Source: CAVREM01 sp963728825 (lineage in GTDB: Bacteria > Acidobacteriota > Vicinamibacteria > Vicinamibacterales > CAVVIG01). Taken from it: 64,000 nucleotides of DNA. A program made the translations under genes and the position numbers. Shown piece by piece: positions 13,684 through 23,393 of this stretch (position 1 is the stretch's first letter; each line of letters starts with the position of its first letter). Location: the NCBI GenBank assembly GCA_963728825.1, contig CAVSLA010000001.1, positions 248,001-312,000 on the forward strand, written 5' to 3'. The notes beneath the pieces were generated by a model. The model saw nothing but the letters and a program-made list of their open reading frames with translations, made no database searches and was not told the DNA's origin.

Positions 13684-14853
13684 CAAAAATCCAGTTTGCC
13701 GATGAGCGTCTGCATCAGGCTTCTGGCGGGCGACGAGTCGGGTGATTGCCAGTAGGTGCGCCGCACGAAGGCGAAAAAGCGCTCTTTGTCGAGATCCTCT
13801 TCCAGCATGTCGAAGCCTTCGGCGATCAGATCGAGCAGACCGCCGCGCTCCGATCGCTTTTCGAGAATCGACAGCATCAAGGGCGTGTTGCGCAACGCGA
13901 CAGTCGCAACGGCGAGGGCGACCGGCGCCCTGGTCGGATCGCGCGACGGCACGCCAATCTGAAATAGCGCGTCGACCGCGGTCGCGCGTCCCGCGACGCC
14001 GAGCGCACCAAGGCCGGACGCCGCGCCGCGCAACAGCTCCTGGAACCCGGCGGTCGAATCCGCGAAGCGCAGCGTCTGGATCAGATAGTTCTCATGCGAG
14101 TCGCAGTTGACGCCGAGCAGGCAGATCGCCGCGGCAATGGTCGGCTGGATCGCGCGCGGCGCGGTGCGCTGCAGGCCGGCCAGTGTCTCGAGCGCACGTT
14201 TATCGCCGATTTTGCCCAACGCCAGGGCGGCATCGTCCTGCAGCGGTCCGTCAAGGACCGCCACTTTTGACAGGGCGTCGAACGCGTAGCGCGCTTTGTA
14301 GTCGCCGAGCGCCTCGATGACGGCGCTTCGGAAGAAGTCCTCGCCGCGGCCCGCCTCTCGGACCAGGACGGCCTGGACCTTCGGATCGTCTCCCACTGCG
14401 GCGAGCGCCCTGACGAGCGCGGGCCGCACGAACTCGGCGAGCTCGGTATCAACGGCGCCGAGCAGCTCGGCCGTCATGGCCTTCTCGGGATTGCGTTCGA
14501 CGAAGCTGTAGGCGACCGTGCGCAGACAATCGTTGGGGCTCTTGAGCGACTCACGAATGGCGTCGCGGGTTCGCGGGTCGTTGAAGGCGGTGAGCAGCAC
14601 GAGTGCGCGGTAGCGCACGTAGCCATCGCGGTGTTCGGCGACGGCTTGCAGCAACGCGGGGACGGCCTGGGTCTCCGGTGTCCGGCGGATCGTCCGCGAC
14701 GCCGTCGTGCGCGTCGCGTAGTCGAGATCGCCGAGCCTGTCGATCGCCGCCTGAAGCTGCGCCGCCGAGACGACCTGCGGTGCTGAGGGTTCCTGCGCGA
14801 ACAGAGCAGCGCTGCACAGGACAGCGAGGATGCAAACGGACGCAGCGGATCAC
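13683..14853 (-). CDS. Exported HEAT-repeat protein inside the purine operon
   Basis: About 385 residues of helical repeats typical of HEAT/PBS-lyase repeats (runs like SAVIEALGDYKARYAFDAL and AALALGKIGDKRALETLAGL spaced about 30 residues). Such proteins are scaffolds; no catalytic motif is visible. The N-terminus can be read as a signal peptide (CILAVLCSAALFAQ) if translation begins at a GTG overlapping the purF stop and one T near 14834 is skipped; without that, the first in-frame start is a TTG at 14654. It is coupled to both neighbours by 4-nt-type overlaps. Why a secreted repeat protein sits between purF and purM is unknown. Confidence 0.7.
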
Positions 14854-16274
14854 TTCGTGAGTGCTTCCTTGTCCAGTTTCAGAGCCAGCTGCAGATACGA
14901 CTTCTCGTCGCGCGGAAACTCCACGGGATAGTGGCCGGTGTAGCACGAGCTGCAGTAGCTCTGATTGCCCGGCCCGACCGCGGTCATCAGGCCTTCGTGA
15001 CTCAGATAGCCGAGGCTGTCGGCCTCGAGGAAGTCTCGAATCTCCTCAACCGTGTGGGTCGCGCCAATCAGCTCGGAACGGCTCGGCGTGTCGACGCCAT
15101 AGAAGCACGGCGAGATGGTCGGCGGGCAGCTGATCCGCACATGGACTTCACTCGCACCGGCCGCACGAACCATCTTGACGATCTTGCGGCTGGTCGTCCC
15201 GCGGACGATCGAGTCGTCGACCAGCACGACCCGCTTGCCCTCGAGAATGCTTCGCACCGGATTCAGCTTCACCTTGACGCCGAAATGACGGATCGCCGAC
15301 TGCGGCTGGATAAACGTCCGGCCGACGTAATGGTTGCGAATCAGCCCCATCCGCAACGGAATCCCCGCTTCGTCGGCGTAGCCCATCGCCGCACACACGC
15401 CCGAGTCGGGCACCGGTACGACGACATCGGCGTCGACGCGCTGTTCGCGCGCGAGCATTCGACCGAGGTTCGTCCGCACCTCGTTGACGCTCTTGCCGAA
15501 GACGTAGCTGTCAGGCCGCGAGAAGTAGACGTGCTCGAAGACACAATGCGCCAGCGGAGCGGGCGGCAACGGTTTCAGCGAGCGCACGCCCTGCGCGCCG
15601 ATCACCAGCACCTCGCCGGGCTCGACGTCACGCAGGTAGGTGGCGCCGATCAGATCCATCGCGCAGGTCTCGGAGCACACGACATAGGCATCGTCGAGGC
15701 GGCCGAGCGCCAGCGGACGGAAGCCATGCGGATCGCGGACGGCGATCAGCCGATCCTTGGTGAGCATCAGAAACGAGAAGGCACCCTGCACCTGCGACAC
15801 CGACTCGACGATCGCCTCGTCAACGGTGGCGGCTTTCGAGCGCGCGTAGAGATGCAGCACCACTTCGGTGTCGCTGCCCGACTGGAAGATCGAGCCCTGG
15901 CGGACGAGCTCGTCGCGTAGTTCCCCGGCGTTGACCAGATTGCCGTTATGGCAGATGGCAATCTGCCCATGGGCGCAATCGATGAGGATCGGCTGCGCAT
16001 TCGACAGTTTGCTCTCGCCGGCGGTCGAATAACGGACATGGCCGATGGCGAGCGGCCCGGGCAGATGCGAGAGCTCGGCGTTGTCGAAGGTCTCGGCCAC
16101 GTATCCCATCGCCCGCGAGACGCGGACGTGCTGCAGGTCGGCGGAGGCGATGCCGGCGCTCTCCTGGCCGCGATGCTGCAGCGCATAGAGGCCGAGATAC
16201 GTCATGTTGGCCGCTTCGGGGTGACCGAAGATGCCGAAGACGCCGCACTCCTCTCGGAACTTATCGAACATCAT
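14850..16274 (-). CDS. purF: Amidophosphoribosyltransferase
   Basis: 474 residues; first committed step of purine synthesis, PRPP plus glutamine to phosphoribosylamine. The N-terminal nucleophile is Cys10 after a short propeptide (MMFDKFREE), so processing as in the Bacillus-type enzyme is expected. The four cysteines that bind a 4Fe-4S cluster in that type are visible (HCVFE, a Cys in the SCPPTISPCFYG segment, and the SYCSSC pair). The PRPP loop is VVLVDDSIVRGTT. The start overlaps the purL stop (ATGA). Confidence 0.97.
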   Translation of the reverse strand: MMFDKFREECGVFGIFGHPEAANMTYLGLYALQHRGQESAGIASADLQHVRVSRAMGYVAETFDNAELSHLPGPLAIGHVRYSTAGESKLSNAQPILIDCAHGQIAICHNGNLVNAGELRDELVRQGSIFQSGSDTEVVLHLYARSKAATVDEAIVESVSQVQGAFSFLMLTKDRLIAVRDPHGFRPLALGRLDDAYVVCSETCAMDLIGATYLRDVEPGEVLVIGAQGVRSLKPLPPAPLAHCVFEHVYFSRPDSYVFGKSVNEVRTNLGRMLAREQRVDADVVVPVPDSGVCAAMGYADEAGIPLRMGLIRNHYVGRTFIQPQSAIRHFGVKVKLNPVRSILEGKRVVLVDDSIVRGTTSRKIVKMVRAAGASEVHVRISCPPTISPCFYGVDTPSRSELIGATHTVEEIRDFLEADSLGYLSHEGLMTAVGPGNQSYCSSCYTGHYPVEFPRDEKSYLQLALKLDKEALTK

Positions 16275-18508
16275 GCGACCCTGCGGGCGAAGTGCCGCTC
16301 GATCGCGGATGCCCATGTCCGCTCGAGATCTTCAACCGCGACGTCGATTGCCAATTTGCCGGCTACCGCGATCCGGAGCTGCCCACCGCCGGTCTTGCCG
16401 ATGACTTTCGCCGGCACGCGCGCCGCTGCCGCGCGTTCGAGCACGTCGGCGGCCCGGTCGGGACCTGTCGACACCAGCACTCGGGACGCCGACTCGCCAA
16501 ACAACGCCGCTGCCTCATTGAGCCGCGCGTCGCGGGCAATCACCACGCCGTCGATGGCTGCCTCCGCTCCGATGCCGTCCGTCCCGAAACAGCTCTCGGC
16601 CAGCGCCATCGCGAAACCACCGTCGGAACAATCGTGAGCCGAGCGAATCAACCGGTCGCCGGCGAGCACGACCATCAGCTCGATCAATGCCCGTTCCGCA
16701 TCGAGATCAAGCGCTGGCGGGACGCCGCGCAGCTGATCGTGGACGACCTTCAGATACTCGCTGCCGCCAAGCTCGCCGTGACCGTCGCCCAGCAGGATGA
16801 CCACGTCGCCCGCAGCGCGAAAGCGCCGGCCGAGCACACGGTCGGCATGCTCCAGCAGTCCGACGACGCCGATGATCGGCGTCGGGTAGATCGCCTTCCC
16901 GTCGGTTTCGTTGTAGAGGCTGACGTTGCCGCCGGTGATCGGAATCGCCAGCGCCCGGCAGGCCTCGCCGATCCCTTCCACCGCTTGCGCGAACTGCCAC
17001 ATGATCGGCGGCCGCTCGGGATTACCGAAGTTCAGGCAGTTGGTGGCGGCCAGCGGCCGCGCCCCCGCGCAGGCGACATTACGCGCCGCCTCGGCGACGG
17101 CCAGCATCGCGCCGCGCCGCGGGTCGAGATGGCAGTAACGGCCATTGCCGTCGACCGACATCGCCAGCGCCCGATCGGTCCCCTTGATCCGCACGACCCC
17201 CGCACCAAGACCGGGCAGATTGATCGTGTTGGTCTGGACCATGTGATCGTACTGCGTATAGATCCATCGCTTGCTGGCCACGGTCGGCGACGAAGCGATC
17301 GCACGAAGTGCCTCGTTCGCGGACCGGCCGCTGGACAACCGCTCCAAATCGAGCTGCTGAACATCGCCCAGGTAGGCGGGTACTTCGGTCGGCCGGCGAT
17401 AGACCGGCGCCTCGTCGGTCAACGCACGATTCGGGATTTCGGCGACCATCGTGCCCTGATGCTTCACGCGCAGGAAGCCGTCGGCGGTGACCTCACCAAT
17501 GTGCACGGCGTGCAGATCCCACTTGTCGAAGATGCGCTCGACTTCCGCTTCGCGGCCCCGCTTGACGACCAGCAGCATGCGCTCCTGCGATTCGGAGAGC
17601 ATGATCTCGTATGGGGTCATCCCGGTCTCACGCTGCGGCACCAGTGCCACGTCGATCTCGACGCCCGCCCCGCCTCGGGATCCCATCTCCGTCGTGGAGC
17701 AGGTCAGGCCAGCCGCGCCCATGTCCTGAATACCGACCAGCGCGTCGGTCCGCATGACCTCGAGGCACGCCTCGAGCAGCAGCTTCTCCATGAAAGGATC
17801 GCCGACCTGGACGGCCGGCCGTTTCTCCGCCGATTTCTCGTCGAACTCGGCCGACGCCATCGTCGCGCCGTGAATGCCGTCGCGACCGGTTTTGGCGCCG
17901 ACGTAATACACGGCGTTGCCGACCCCGGACGCCACACCTTTGATGATGTCAGACGTCCTGGCGATGCCCAGGCAGAAGACGTTGACCAGCGGATTGCCGG
18001 CGTACGATGGCTCGAATGCGATCTCACCGCCGACCGTGGGAATGCCGATGCTGTTGCCGTAGCCGGCAATGCCCGCCACCACACCCTCGAGCAGCCGCGA
18101 CGTTCCGGGGGCGTCGAGCGAGCCGAACCTGAGTGAGTTCATCAGTGCGATCGGCCTGGCACCCATCGTGAAGATGTCGCGAATGATACCGCCGACCCCG
18201 GTCGCTGCACCCTGGTAGGGCTCGATGAACGAAGGGTGATTGTGCGATTCGATCTTGAATACCGCCGCCAGGCCTTCGCCGATGTCGACCGCGCCCGCAT
18301 TCTCACCCGGTCCCTGCAGGACCTGCGGCCCTTCAGTCGGCAACGTGCGAAGGTGCACCCGTGAGCTCTTGTAGCTGCAGTGCTCCGACCACATCACGGA
18401 AAAGATGCCGAGCTCAGTCAGGTTAGGCGGGCGGCCGAGAAACGTGACGATCCGCTCGTACTCGTCCTGCTTCAGGCCGTGCCGTTCGAGAACTGCCGGA
18501 TCGATCAT
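16271..18508 (-). CDS. purL: FGAM synthase, large subunit (small-type PurL)
   Basis: 745 residues, the length of the PurL that works with separate PurQ and PurS subunits to convert FGAR to FGAM. It opens with the family segment SVMWSEHCSYKSS and later shows GGNVSLYNE and HDCSDGG. The ATG chosen overlaps the purQ stop by 4 nt; a longer frame upstream lies inside purQ and is not family-like. Confidence 0.97.
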   Translation of the reverse strand: MIDPAVLERHGLKQDEYERIVTFLGRPPNLTELGIFSVMWSEHCSYKSSRVHLRTLPTEGPQVLQGPGENAGAVDIGEGLAAVFKIESHNHPSFIEPYQGAATGVGGIIRDIFTMGARPIALMNSLRFGSLDAPGTSRLLEGVVAGIAGYGNSIGIPTVGGEIAFEPSYAGNPLVNVFCLGIARTSDIIKGVASGVGNAVYYVGAKTGRDGIHGATMASAEFDEKSAEKRPAVQVGDPFMEKLLLEACLEVMRTDALVGIQDMGAAGLTCSTTEMGSRGGAGVEIDVALVPQRETGMTPYEIMLSESQERMLLVVKRGREAEVERIFDKWDLHAVHIGEVTADGFLRVKHQGTMVAEIPNRALTDEAPVYRRPTEVPAYLGDVQQLDLERLSSGRSANEALRAIASSPTVASKRWIYTQYDHMVQTNTINLPGLGAGVVRIKGTDRALAMSVDGNGRYCHLDPRRGAMLAVAEAARNVACAGARPLAATNCLNFGNPERPPIMWQFAQAVEGIGEACRALAIPITGGNVSLYNETDGKAIYPTPIIGVVGLLEHADRVLGRRFRAAGDVVILLGDGHGELGGSEYLKVVHDQLRGVPPALDLDAERALIELMVVLAGDRLIRSAHDCSDGGFAMALAESCFGTDGIGAEAAIDGVVIARDARLNEAAALFGESASRVLVSTGPDRAADVLERAAAARVPAKVIGKTGGGQLRIAVAGKLAIDVAVEDLERTWASAIERHFARRVA

Positions 18509-19218
18509 GCGCGCGCCACCAGCGCCCCGGACTTGATCGAGTGCACCACCGAGTCGAACAACGCCAGCCCATCGACGCTGCCGAGCATCGGTTCGCAGGC
18601 CCGTTCCGGATGCGGCATCAGGCCGACCACGTTGCGCGCTTCGTTGCACAATCCCGCAATCCCCGCCGCTGAACCGTTCGGATTGGCGTCGTCAGTGACG
18701 GCGCCCGCGGCCGTCGTATAGCGGAACACAATCTGGCGTCCGGCTTCGAGCTGCGCGAGCATCTCGGGCTCGGCGAAGTAGTTGCCGTCGCCGTGAGCGA
18801 TCGGCATCCGCAGCACCTGACCCACCCGGCACGTCGCGGTAAACGGCGTATCGGTGTGTTCGATGCGGACGTGCACCTGCTCGCAGCGGAACTTGAGGCC
18901 GCGATTGCGAAGCATCGCGCCCGGCAGCAGGCCGGCCTCGAGCAGCACCTGAAAGCCGTTGCAGATGCCGAGCACCGGTCCGCCACGCCGGGCGAAGCTC
19001 TCGACTTCGCGCATGATCGGCGAGAAGCGGGCCATCGCGCCGGTGCGCAGGTAATCGCCGTGCGCGAACCCGCCGGGCAGAATCACGACGTCGGCACCCT
19101 TGAGGTCGGTGTCTTTGTGCCAGATGTACTCGGCAGCCTGGCCGACGACGTCACGCGCGGCGTGATACGCGTCATGGTCGCAGTTCGAACCCGGGAAGAC
19201 GACGATGGCAAATTTCAC
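18505..19218 (-). CDS. purQ: FGAM synthase, glutaminase subunit
   Basis: 237 residues; class I glutamine amidotransferase delivering ammonia to PurL. FPGSNCD at residues 8-14, nucleophile Cys86 in GICNGFQ, and the His/Glu pair in MPHPERA near residue 200. It lies 22 bp after purS and overlaps purL by 4 nt. Confidence 0.97.
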   Translation of the reverse strand: MKFAIVVFPGSNCDHDAYHAARDVVGQAAEYIWHKDTDLKGADVVILPGGFAHGDYLRTGAMARFSPIMREVESFARRGGPVLGICNGFQVLLEAGLLPGAMLRNRGLKFRCEQVHVRIEHTDTPFTATCRVGQVLRMPIAHGDGNYFAEPEMLAQLEAGRQIVFRYTTAAGAVTDDANPNGSAAGIAGLCNEARNVVGLMPHPERACEPMLGSVDGLALFDSVVHSIKSGALVARA

Positions 19219-19240
19219 GCGTTGATCCTCTTACCGATGA

Positions 19241-19480
19241 TCACTCGACTTCGATGCGATAGCTCTCGATGACCGGATTCGCCAGCAGCTTGTCGGCGAC
19301 TTCGGCGGCCAGCCGTTTGGCCTGCGCCGCCTCGGTGGTCGCCAGATCGAGCTCGAAGTACTTGCCCTGCCTGACCTCCTCGACGCTCGCGTAGCCGAGC
19401 GAATGCAGGGCGTCGGCGATCGTGCGCCCTTGCGGATCGAAGACCGATGGTTTCAACGTGACGAACACCCGCGCGCGCAT
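19241..19480 (-). CDS. purS: FGAM synthase, PurS subunit
   Basis: 79 residues, the normal size of PurS, which bridges PurQ and PurL. It opens RARVFVTLKPSVFDPQG and has the GYASVEEVRQGKYFEL segment typical of the family. The reading frame extends upstream into purB but the conserved start is the ATG at 19480, 14 bp after the purB stop. Confidence 0.95.
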   Translation of the reverse strand: MRARVFVTLKPSVFDPQGRTIADALHSLGYASVEEVRQGKYFELDLATTEAAQAKRLAAEVADKLLANPVIESYRIEVE

Positions 19481-19494
19481 AGTCCCCCTGACGG

Positions 19495-20859
19495 TCAAGG
19501 CAGGGCCCGCTCGGCCGGCACAGCACCGCGAACCGCCGCGGGTTCTCTCACTGCTGCGTCCGCTGCGGCCCCGAACACCCGATCGAAGACGTGGTCGACG
19601 TGACGGAACTGTTCGTCGAGATCGAACGCACGCTCGATCTCGGCGGGCCGGAGCGCCTGGGTCACGTCGCCGTCGGCGAGCAACAACGTCTTGAAGTCCC
19701 GCTGCTCGGCGAACGAGCGCATCGCGTTGCGCTGCACCCACTCATAAGCCTGTTCGCGCGACACACCTTTGCCGGCCAGCTCCAGCAGCACGCTCCCCGA
19801 GAACACGACGCCGCGTGAGCGCTCGAGGTTCTCGCGCATCCGCTCCGGGTAAACCACCATGCCGGTGACGATGCGGGTGAAGCGCCGGAGCATGTGATCG
19901 AGCGCGATGAAGCTGTCGGGCAGGATCACCCGCTCGACCGACGAATGGGAAATGTCGCGTTCGTGCCACAACGCGACGTTTTCGAGCGCTGCATGAGCAT
20001 TGCCCCGCAGCAGCCGCGCCAGGCCGACGATCTGCTCGCAGCCGATCGGGTTGCGCTTGTGCGGCATCGCCGAGGAACCCTTCTGCCCCTTGGCGAAGGG
20101 CTCCTCGACTTCACCGATTTCGGTTTTCTGCAGCCCGCGAATCTCCAGCGCGAACTTCTCGAGTGACGCCGCGGTAATCGCCAGCGCCGAGAGCAGCTCG
20201 GCGTGACGATCCCGTTGAATGACCTGCGAGGACACCGGCGCCGCGTCCAGTCCCAGCCGCCGGCAGACCTCGAGCTCGACCGATGGCGGCAGATGCGCGA
20301 AGGTGCCGACCGCCCCGGACAGTTTGCCGACGCTCACGACGTGCCGCGCGCGCCGCACGCGATCGCTGTCCCGTCCGAGCTCGGAGTACCAGAGAGCCAG
20401 CTTCAAGCCGAACGTCATCGGCTCGGCGTGGACACCATGCGTCCGGCCGATCATCGGTGTCCGCCGGTACTCGAACGCGCGCCCGCGGATCGCCTCCCGC
20501 AGCGCCTCGAGATTTTTGAGGATCAGGTCGCACGCTTCCCGCATCTGCAGGGCCTGCGCGGTGTCGATCACGTCCGATGAGGTCATCCCGAAATGGAGCC
20601 ACCGCGCCGAGGGGCCGACCTTTTCGGCAACCGCTGTCGTGAAGGCAATGACGTCGTGCTGCGTCGTCTGTTCGATCTCTTCGATGCGCGAGATCTCGAA
20701 AGCCCCACGCTGCCGGATGTCGGCAGCGGCCTCGGGCGGGACGATGCCGGCAGCCGCCATCGCTTCCGCGGCCGCCGTCTCGACGAGCAGCCAGGTCTCG
20801 TAGCGACGCTGGTCGCTCCAGATGCGGCCCATCTCCGGGTGGGTGTATCTCGGAATCAT
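19495..20859 (-). CDS. purB: Adenylosuccinate lyase
   Basis: 454 residues; cleaves SAICAR and adenylosuccinate in purine synthesis. It has the fumarase/ASL signature GSSAMPHKRNP with its flexible catalytic loop, TSSDVIDTAQ, and GRTHGVHAEP. The last ~20 residues are Ala-rich and poorly conserved. Second gene of the operon after the M16 protease, separated by a palindromic repeat. Confidence 0.96.
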   Translation of the reverse strand: MIPRYTHPEMGRIWSDQRRYETWLLVETAAAEAMAAAGIVPPEAAADIRQRGAFEISRIEEIEQTTQHDVIAFTTAVAEKVGPSARWLHFGMTSSDVIDTAQALQMREACDLILKNLEALREAIRGRAFEYRRTPMIGRTHGVHAEPMTFGLKLALWYSELGRDSDRVRRARHVVSVGKLSGAVGTFAHLPPSVELEVCRRLGLDAAPVSSQVIQRDRHAELLSALAITAASLEKFALEIRGLQKTEIGEVEEPFAKGQKGSSAMPHKRNPIGCEQIVGLARLLRGNAHAALENVALWHERDISHSSVERVILPDSFIALDHMLRRFTRIVTGMVVYPERMRENLERSRGVVFSGSVLLELAGKGVSREQAYEWVQRNAMRSFAEQRDFKTLLLADGDVTQALRPAEIERAFDLDEQFRHVDHVFDRVFGAAADAAVREPAAVRGAVPAERALP

Positions 20860-20870
20860 TCAGTGCTACG

Positions 20871-20942
20871 GAACACAGACACCACGGACACAGAGGCACA
20901 AAGTGTCGGCCGAGGGCCGAGAAACTCTGTGGCCGTCGTGTG
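20871..20942. repeat. Palindromic intergenic element between purB and the M16 protease gene
   Basis: CACGGACACAGAG (from 20883) pairs with CTCTGTGGCCGTCGTG (20925-20940), with a small inner CGGCC-GAG-GGCCG hairpin. It resembles common cacacagag-type intergenic repeats and may mark an mRNA processing or attenuation point within the operon. Confidence 0.5.
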
Positions 20943-20962
20943 CTGCGTGTTGAACAAGATCT

Positions 20963-22234
20963 CTAAACCAGCTCCAGCCGTTCCCGCGGAATCTGCAGCC
21001 CGTTGACATTGCCGAGCACGGTCGCTGCCAGCGCCCCATTTCGAAACAGATCGGCGGCCACCCGCTGCACCTCGCCGGCGGTCACACGCTCGATGCCCTG
21101 CAGCGTCTCATCGAGTCCGAACTGGCGATCGAAGTAGATCTCCTGGCGGGCCAGGTGCGACATGCGACTCGCCGTGTTCTCGAGGCTCAGCATGAGGCTG
21201 CCTTTGAGATGATCCTTCGCACGCTGCAACTCGGCGTCAGGAACGGCGGTCTGCCGGATCCCACGCAGCTCCTCCACCACCAGATCGATGACCTCACCGA
21301 CCGCCTCGTTCGAGCAGCCGGCGTAGATCGTAAACGAGCCGGCGTCCCGATAGGCGCTGAGGCCGCTGAACACTGCGTAGGCGAGGCCGCGCTTCTCCCG
21401 CACGTTCTGGAACAGGCGCGAGCTCATCGAGCCGCCGAGCAGCGTGTTCAACACGTAGCTGGAATACCGATCGTCGTGATTCTGCGGATAGCTGCTCGCG
21501 CCGAGACACAAGTGACTCTGCTCGAGCTCTTTGTTGCGAATCAGAATCTTCGGGACGACCCTGGGCGCTTCCTCGCCGGACGGCTCGCCCACTGATTTCA
21601 GTCCGCCGAACTTCTCGGCGACCAGCTCGCGGACGCGTGCGTGTTCGAGATTGCCGACGGCCGAGATGATGAGGTTGCGTGACGTGTAGGCGTTCTGAAA
21701 GTACTCGCGCAGCAGGTTGACATCGAACGACTCGACCGTTTCCCGCGTACCCAAAATCGGTCGGCCGAGCGGATGGTTTTCCCAGAACCCCTGCGTAAAG
21801 AGCTCGTGGACGAGGTCGTCCGGCGTATCCTCGACCATCTTGATCTCTTCGACGACGACTTTCTTCTCTCGCTCGATGTCGTCGGGGCTGAACGCCGGGT
21901 TGAGCACGATGTCCGAGAGGATGTCGATCGCCAGAGGCAGATGCTCGTCGAGGACCTTGATGTAGTAGCTCGCGTATTCCTTGGCAGTGAACGCGTCGAG
22001 CTGTCCCCCGATTGAGTCGATGGCCTGCGCGATGTCTTCCGCCGTCCGCGTCGCGGTCCCCTTGAACAGCATGTGCTCGACGAAGTGAGCGATGCCGCCC
22101 CGCTCGGCCGTTTCATGACGCGAGCCGCGGGTCAGCCAGACACCGATACTGATCGAGCGGACCTGCGTCATCCGCTCGGTGAGGATGCGAAGCCCGTTAT
22201 CGAGAACGTCCCGGACAATCGGTGAATTTGACAA
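20963..22234 (-). CDS. M16-family zinc peptidase (processing-peptidase-like)
   Basis: About 423 residues. The inverted zinc motif HFVEH (about residues 50-54) is followed about 75 residues later by the distal Glu in EEIKM, and the C-terminal half keeps the R/Y pair region (YSSYVLNTLLGG ... REKRGLAYAV). Such enzymes degrade peptides in the periplasm or cytosol. An ATG at 22291 is in frame but overlaps the likely -10 box, so I prefer the TTG at 22234 that begins SNSPIVRDVLDNG. Probable first gene of the purine operon. Confidence 0.85.
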   Translation of the reverse strand: MSNSPIVRDVLDNGLRILTERMTQVRSISIGVWLTRGSRHETAERGGIAHFVEHMLFKGTATRTAEDIAQAIDSIGGQLDAFTAKEYASYYIKVLDEHLPLAIDILSDIVLNPAFSPDDIEREKKVVVEEIKMVEDTPDDLVHELFTQGFWENHPLGRPILGTRETVESFDVNLLREYFQNAYTSRNLIISAVGNLEHARVRELVAEKFGGLKSVGEPSGEEAPRVVPKILIRNKELEQSHLCLGASSYPQNHDDRYSSYVLNTLLGGSMSSRLFQNVREKRGLAYAVFSGLSAYRDAGSFTIYAGCSNEAVGEVIDLVVEELRGIRQTAVPDAELQRAKDHLKGSLMLSLENTASRMSHLARQEIYFDRQFGLDETLQGIERVTAGEVQRVAADLFRNGALAATVLGNVNGLQIPRERLELV

Positions 22235-22289
22235 GTGCTTGGTACGCGATAAAGCGTTGAGCGAGAAGGGATTACAAGATCGAAGGCAC

Positions 22290-22298
22290 ATTATAGCA
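22290..22298 (-). promoter_or_regulatory. Extended -10 promoter of the M16/purine operon
   Basis: On the minus strand TGCTATAAT (TGn plus a perfect TATAAT). The -35 position (about 22313-22318, GGCACC) is weak, as is usual for extended -10 promoters. Transcription would start near 22283, downstream of the in-frame ATG, giving a leader of about 50 nt. Confidence 0.55.
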
Positions 22299-22310
22299 TG
22301 GTAAGGTGTG

Positions 22311-23393
22311 ATGGTGCCGCGCGACCCCGGTCGTCGTGATTTGGCCGAGCTCGATCGCGTGAGCCTCGAAGCCGAACTCGAGGAGCGGGGACAGGAACGC
22401 TTTCGCGCCCGCCAGATCTTCGGGTGGATCTACCGTCGCGGCGTCACCAACATCGATGCGATGACCGACCTGCCGCGCGGGCTCCGCGCGTCATTGGCGT
22501 CGGACTTCATCTTGACGACCCCGGAGATCGTCGCGCGGGAACGCTCGTCGGACGGCACAGAAAAATTCCTGCTCCGGCTGACCGACGGACGTCAGATCGA
22601 GTCCGTGTTCATTCCTGATACGCCCGCCATGACCTTCTGCATCTCGACGCAAGTCGGCTGCGCGATGGCGTGCGCCTTCTGTCTCACCGGAAAAATGGGG
22701 CTGGTTCGCAACCTGACGGCCGGAGAAATCGCTGGACAGGTTCGGGTTCTGGCAGACGCCCTGAACATGAGGGACCGGGCCTTCAATATCGTCCTCATGG
22801 GTATGGGCGAGCCGCTCCACAACTACGACGAGACCATGAAGGCTCTCAGAATTCTCGCGGACGAACATGGCCTCGCGGTCCCGCCGCGCCGCGTGACCTT
22901 GTCGACCGTCGGCCTGCTGCCCGCGCTCGAGCGTCTGGCCCACGAGCCGTTGATGCCCAACCTTGCCATCTCGTTGCACGCGCCGACCGACGCACTCCGC
23001 GGAGATCTGGTGCCGATCAACAGGAAATACGGCATCGCCGAGATCGTCGAGGCCTGCAAACGATTCCCCTTGCGACGCCGAAGCCGGATCACGTTCGAAT
23101 ACGTCCTGCTGGCCGGGGTCAACGACTCGCCGGAGGACGCGCGCCGACTGGCGAAACTGATCGCCGGCATCAAAGCGAAGATCAATCTCATCCCGTTGAA
23201 CGCAGCGGCAGGCATTCCCTTCGAGCGGCCGTCGGAGGATGCGGTCGATCGATTCGCGCGGATTCTGGCGGAACGCGGGATCACCGTCTCGGTCCGGAAG
23301 AGCCGCGGCCGCGACATCCGGGCCGCCTGCGGACAGCTCATCGTGGAAGGACAGAAAAAGTCACCCGGCCAGAAGCTCGCCGTGATGATCTGA
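22311..23393 (+). CDS. rlmN: Dual-specificity RNA methyltransferase RlmN
   Basis: 360 residues; radical-SAM enzyme that methylates C2 of A2503 in 23S rRNA and A37 of some tRNAs. The cluster motif is Cys117-x3-Cys121-x2-Cys124 (CAMACAFC), with GMGEPLHNYD and the C-terminal Cys in AACGQL that forms the methyl-RNA intermediate. The start may be the GTG one codon before. It is divergent from the M16 gene and overlaps the end of mtaB by about 33 bp in opposite orientation. Confidence 0.96.
   Translation: MVPRDPGRRDLAELDRVSLEAELEERGQERFRARQIFGWIYRRGVTNIDAMTDLPRGLRASLASDFILTTPEIVARERSSDGTEKFLLRLTDGRQIESVFIPDTPAMTFCISTQVGCAMACAFCLTGKMGLVRNLTAGEIAGQVRVLADALNMRDRAFNIVLMGMGEPLHNYDETMKALRILADEHGLAVPPRRVTLSTVGLLPALERLAHEPLMPNLAISLHAPTDALRGDLVPINRKYGIAEIVEACKRFPLRRRSRITFEYVLLAGVNDSPEDARRLAKLIAGIKAKINLIPLNAAAGIPFERPSEDAVDRFARILAERGITVSVRKSRGRDIRAACGQLIVEGQKKSPGQKLAVMI

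Noticed and set aside
16292..18136. A 614-codon open frame antisense to purL, and similar long frames at 36838-38349 (+), 42045-43529 (-) and 48225-49910 (-)
   Set aside because: High-GC genes produce long antisense open frames. The sense strands encode well-conserved enzymes, and the antisense products are rich in Arg, Asp and Gln without domains.
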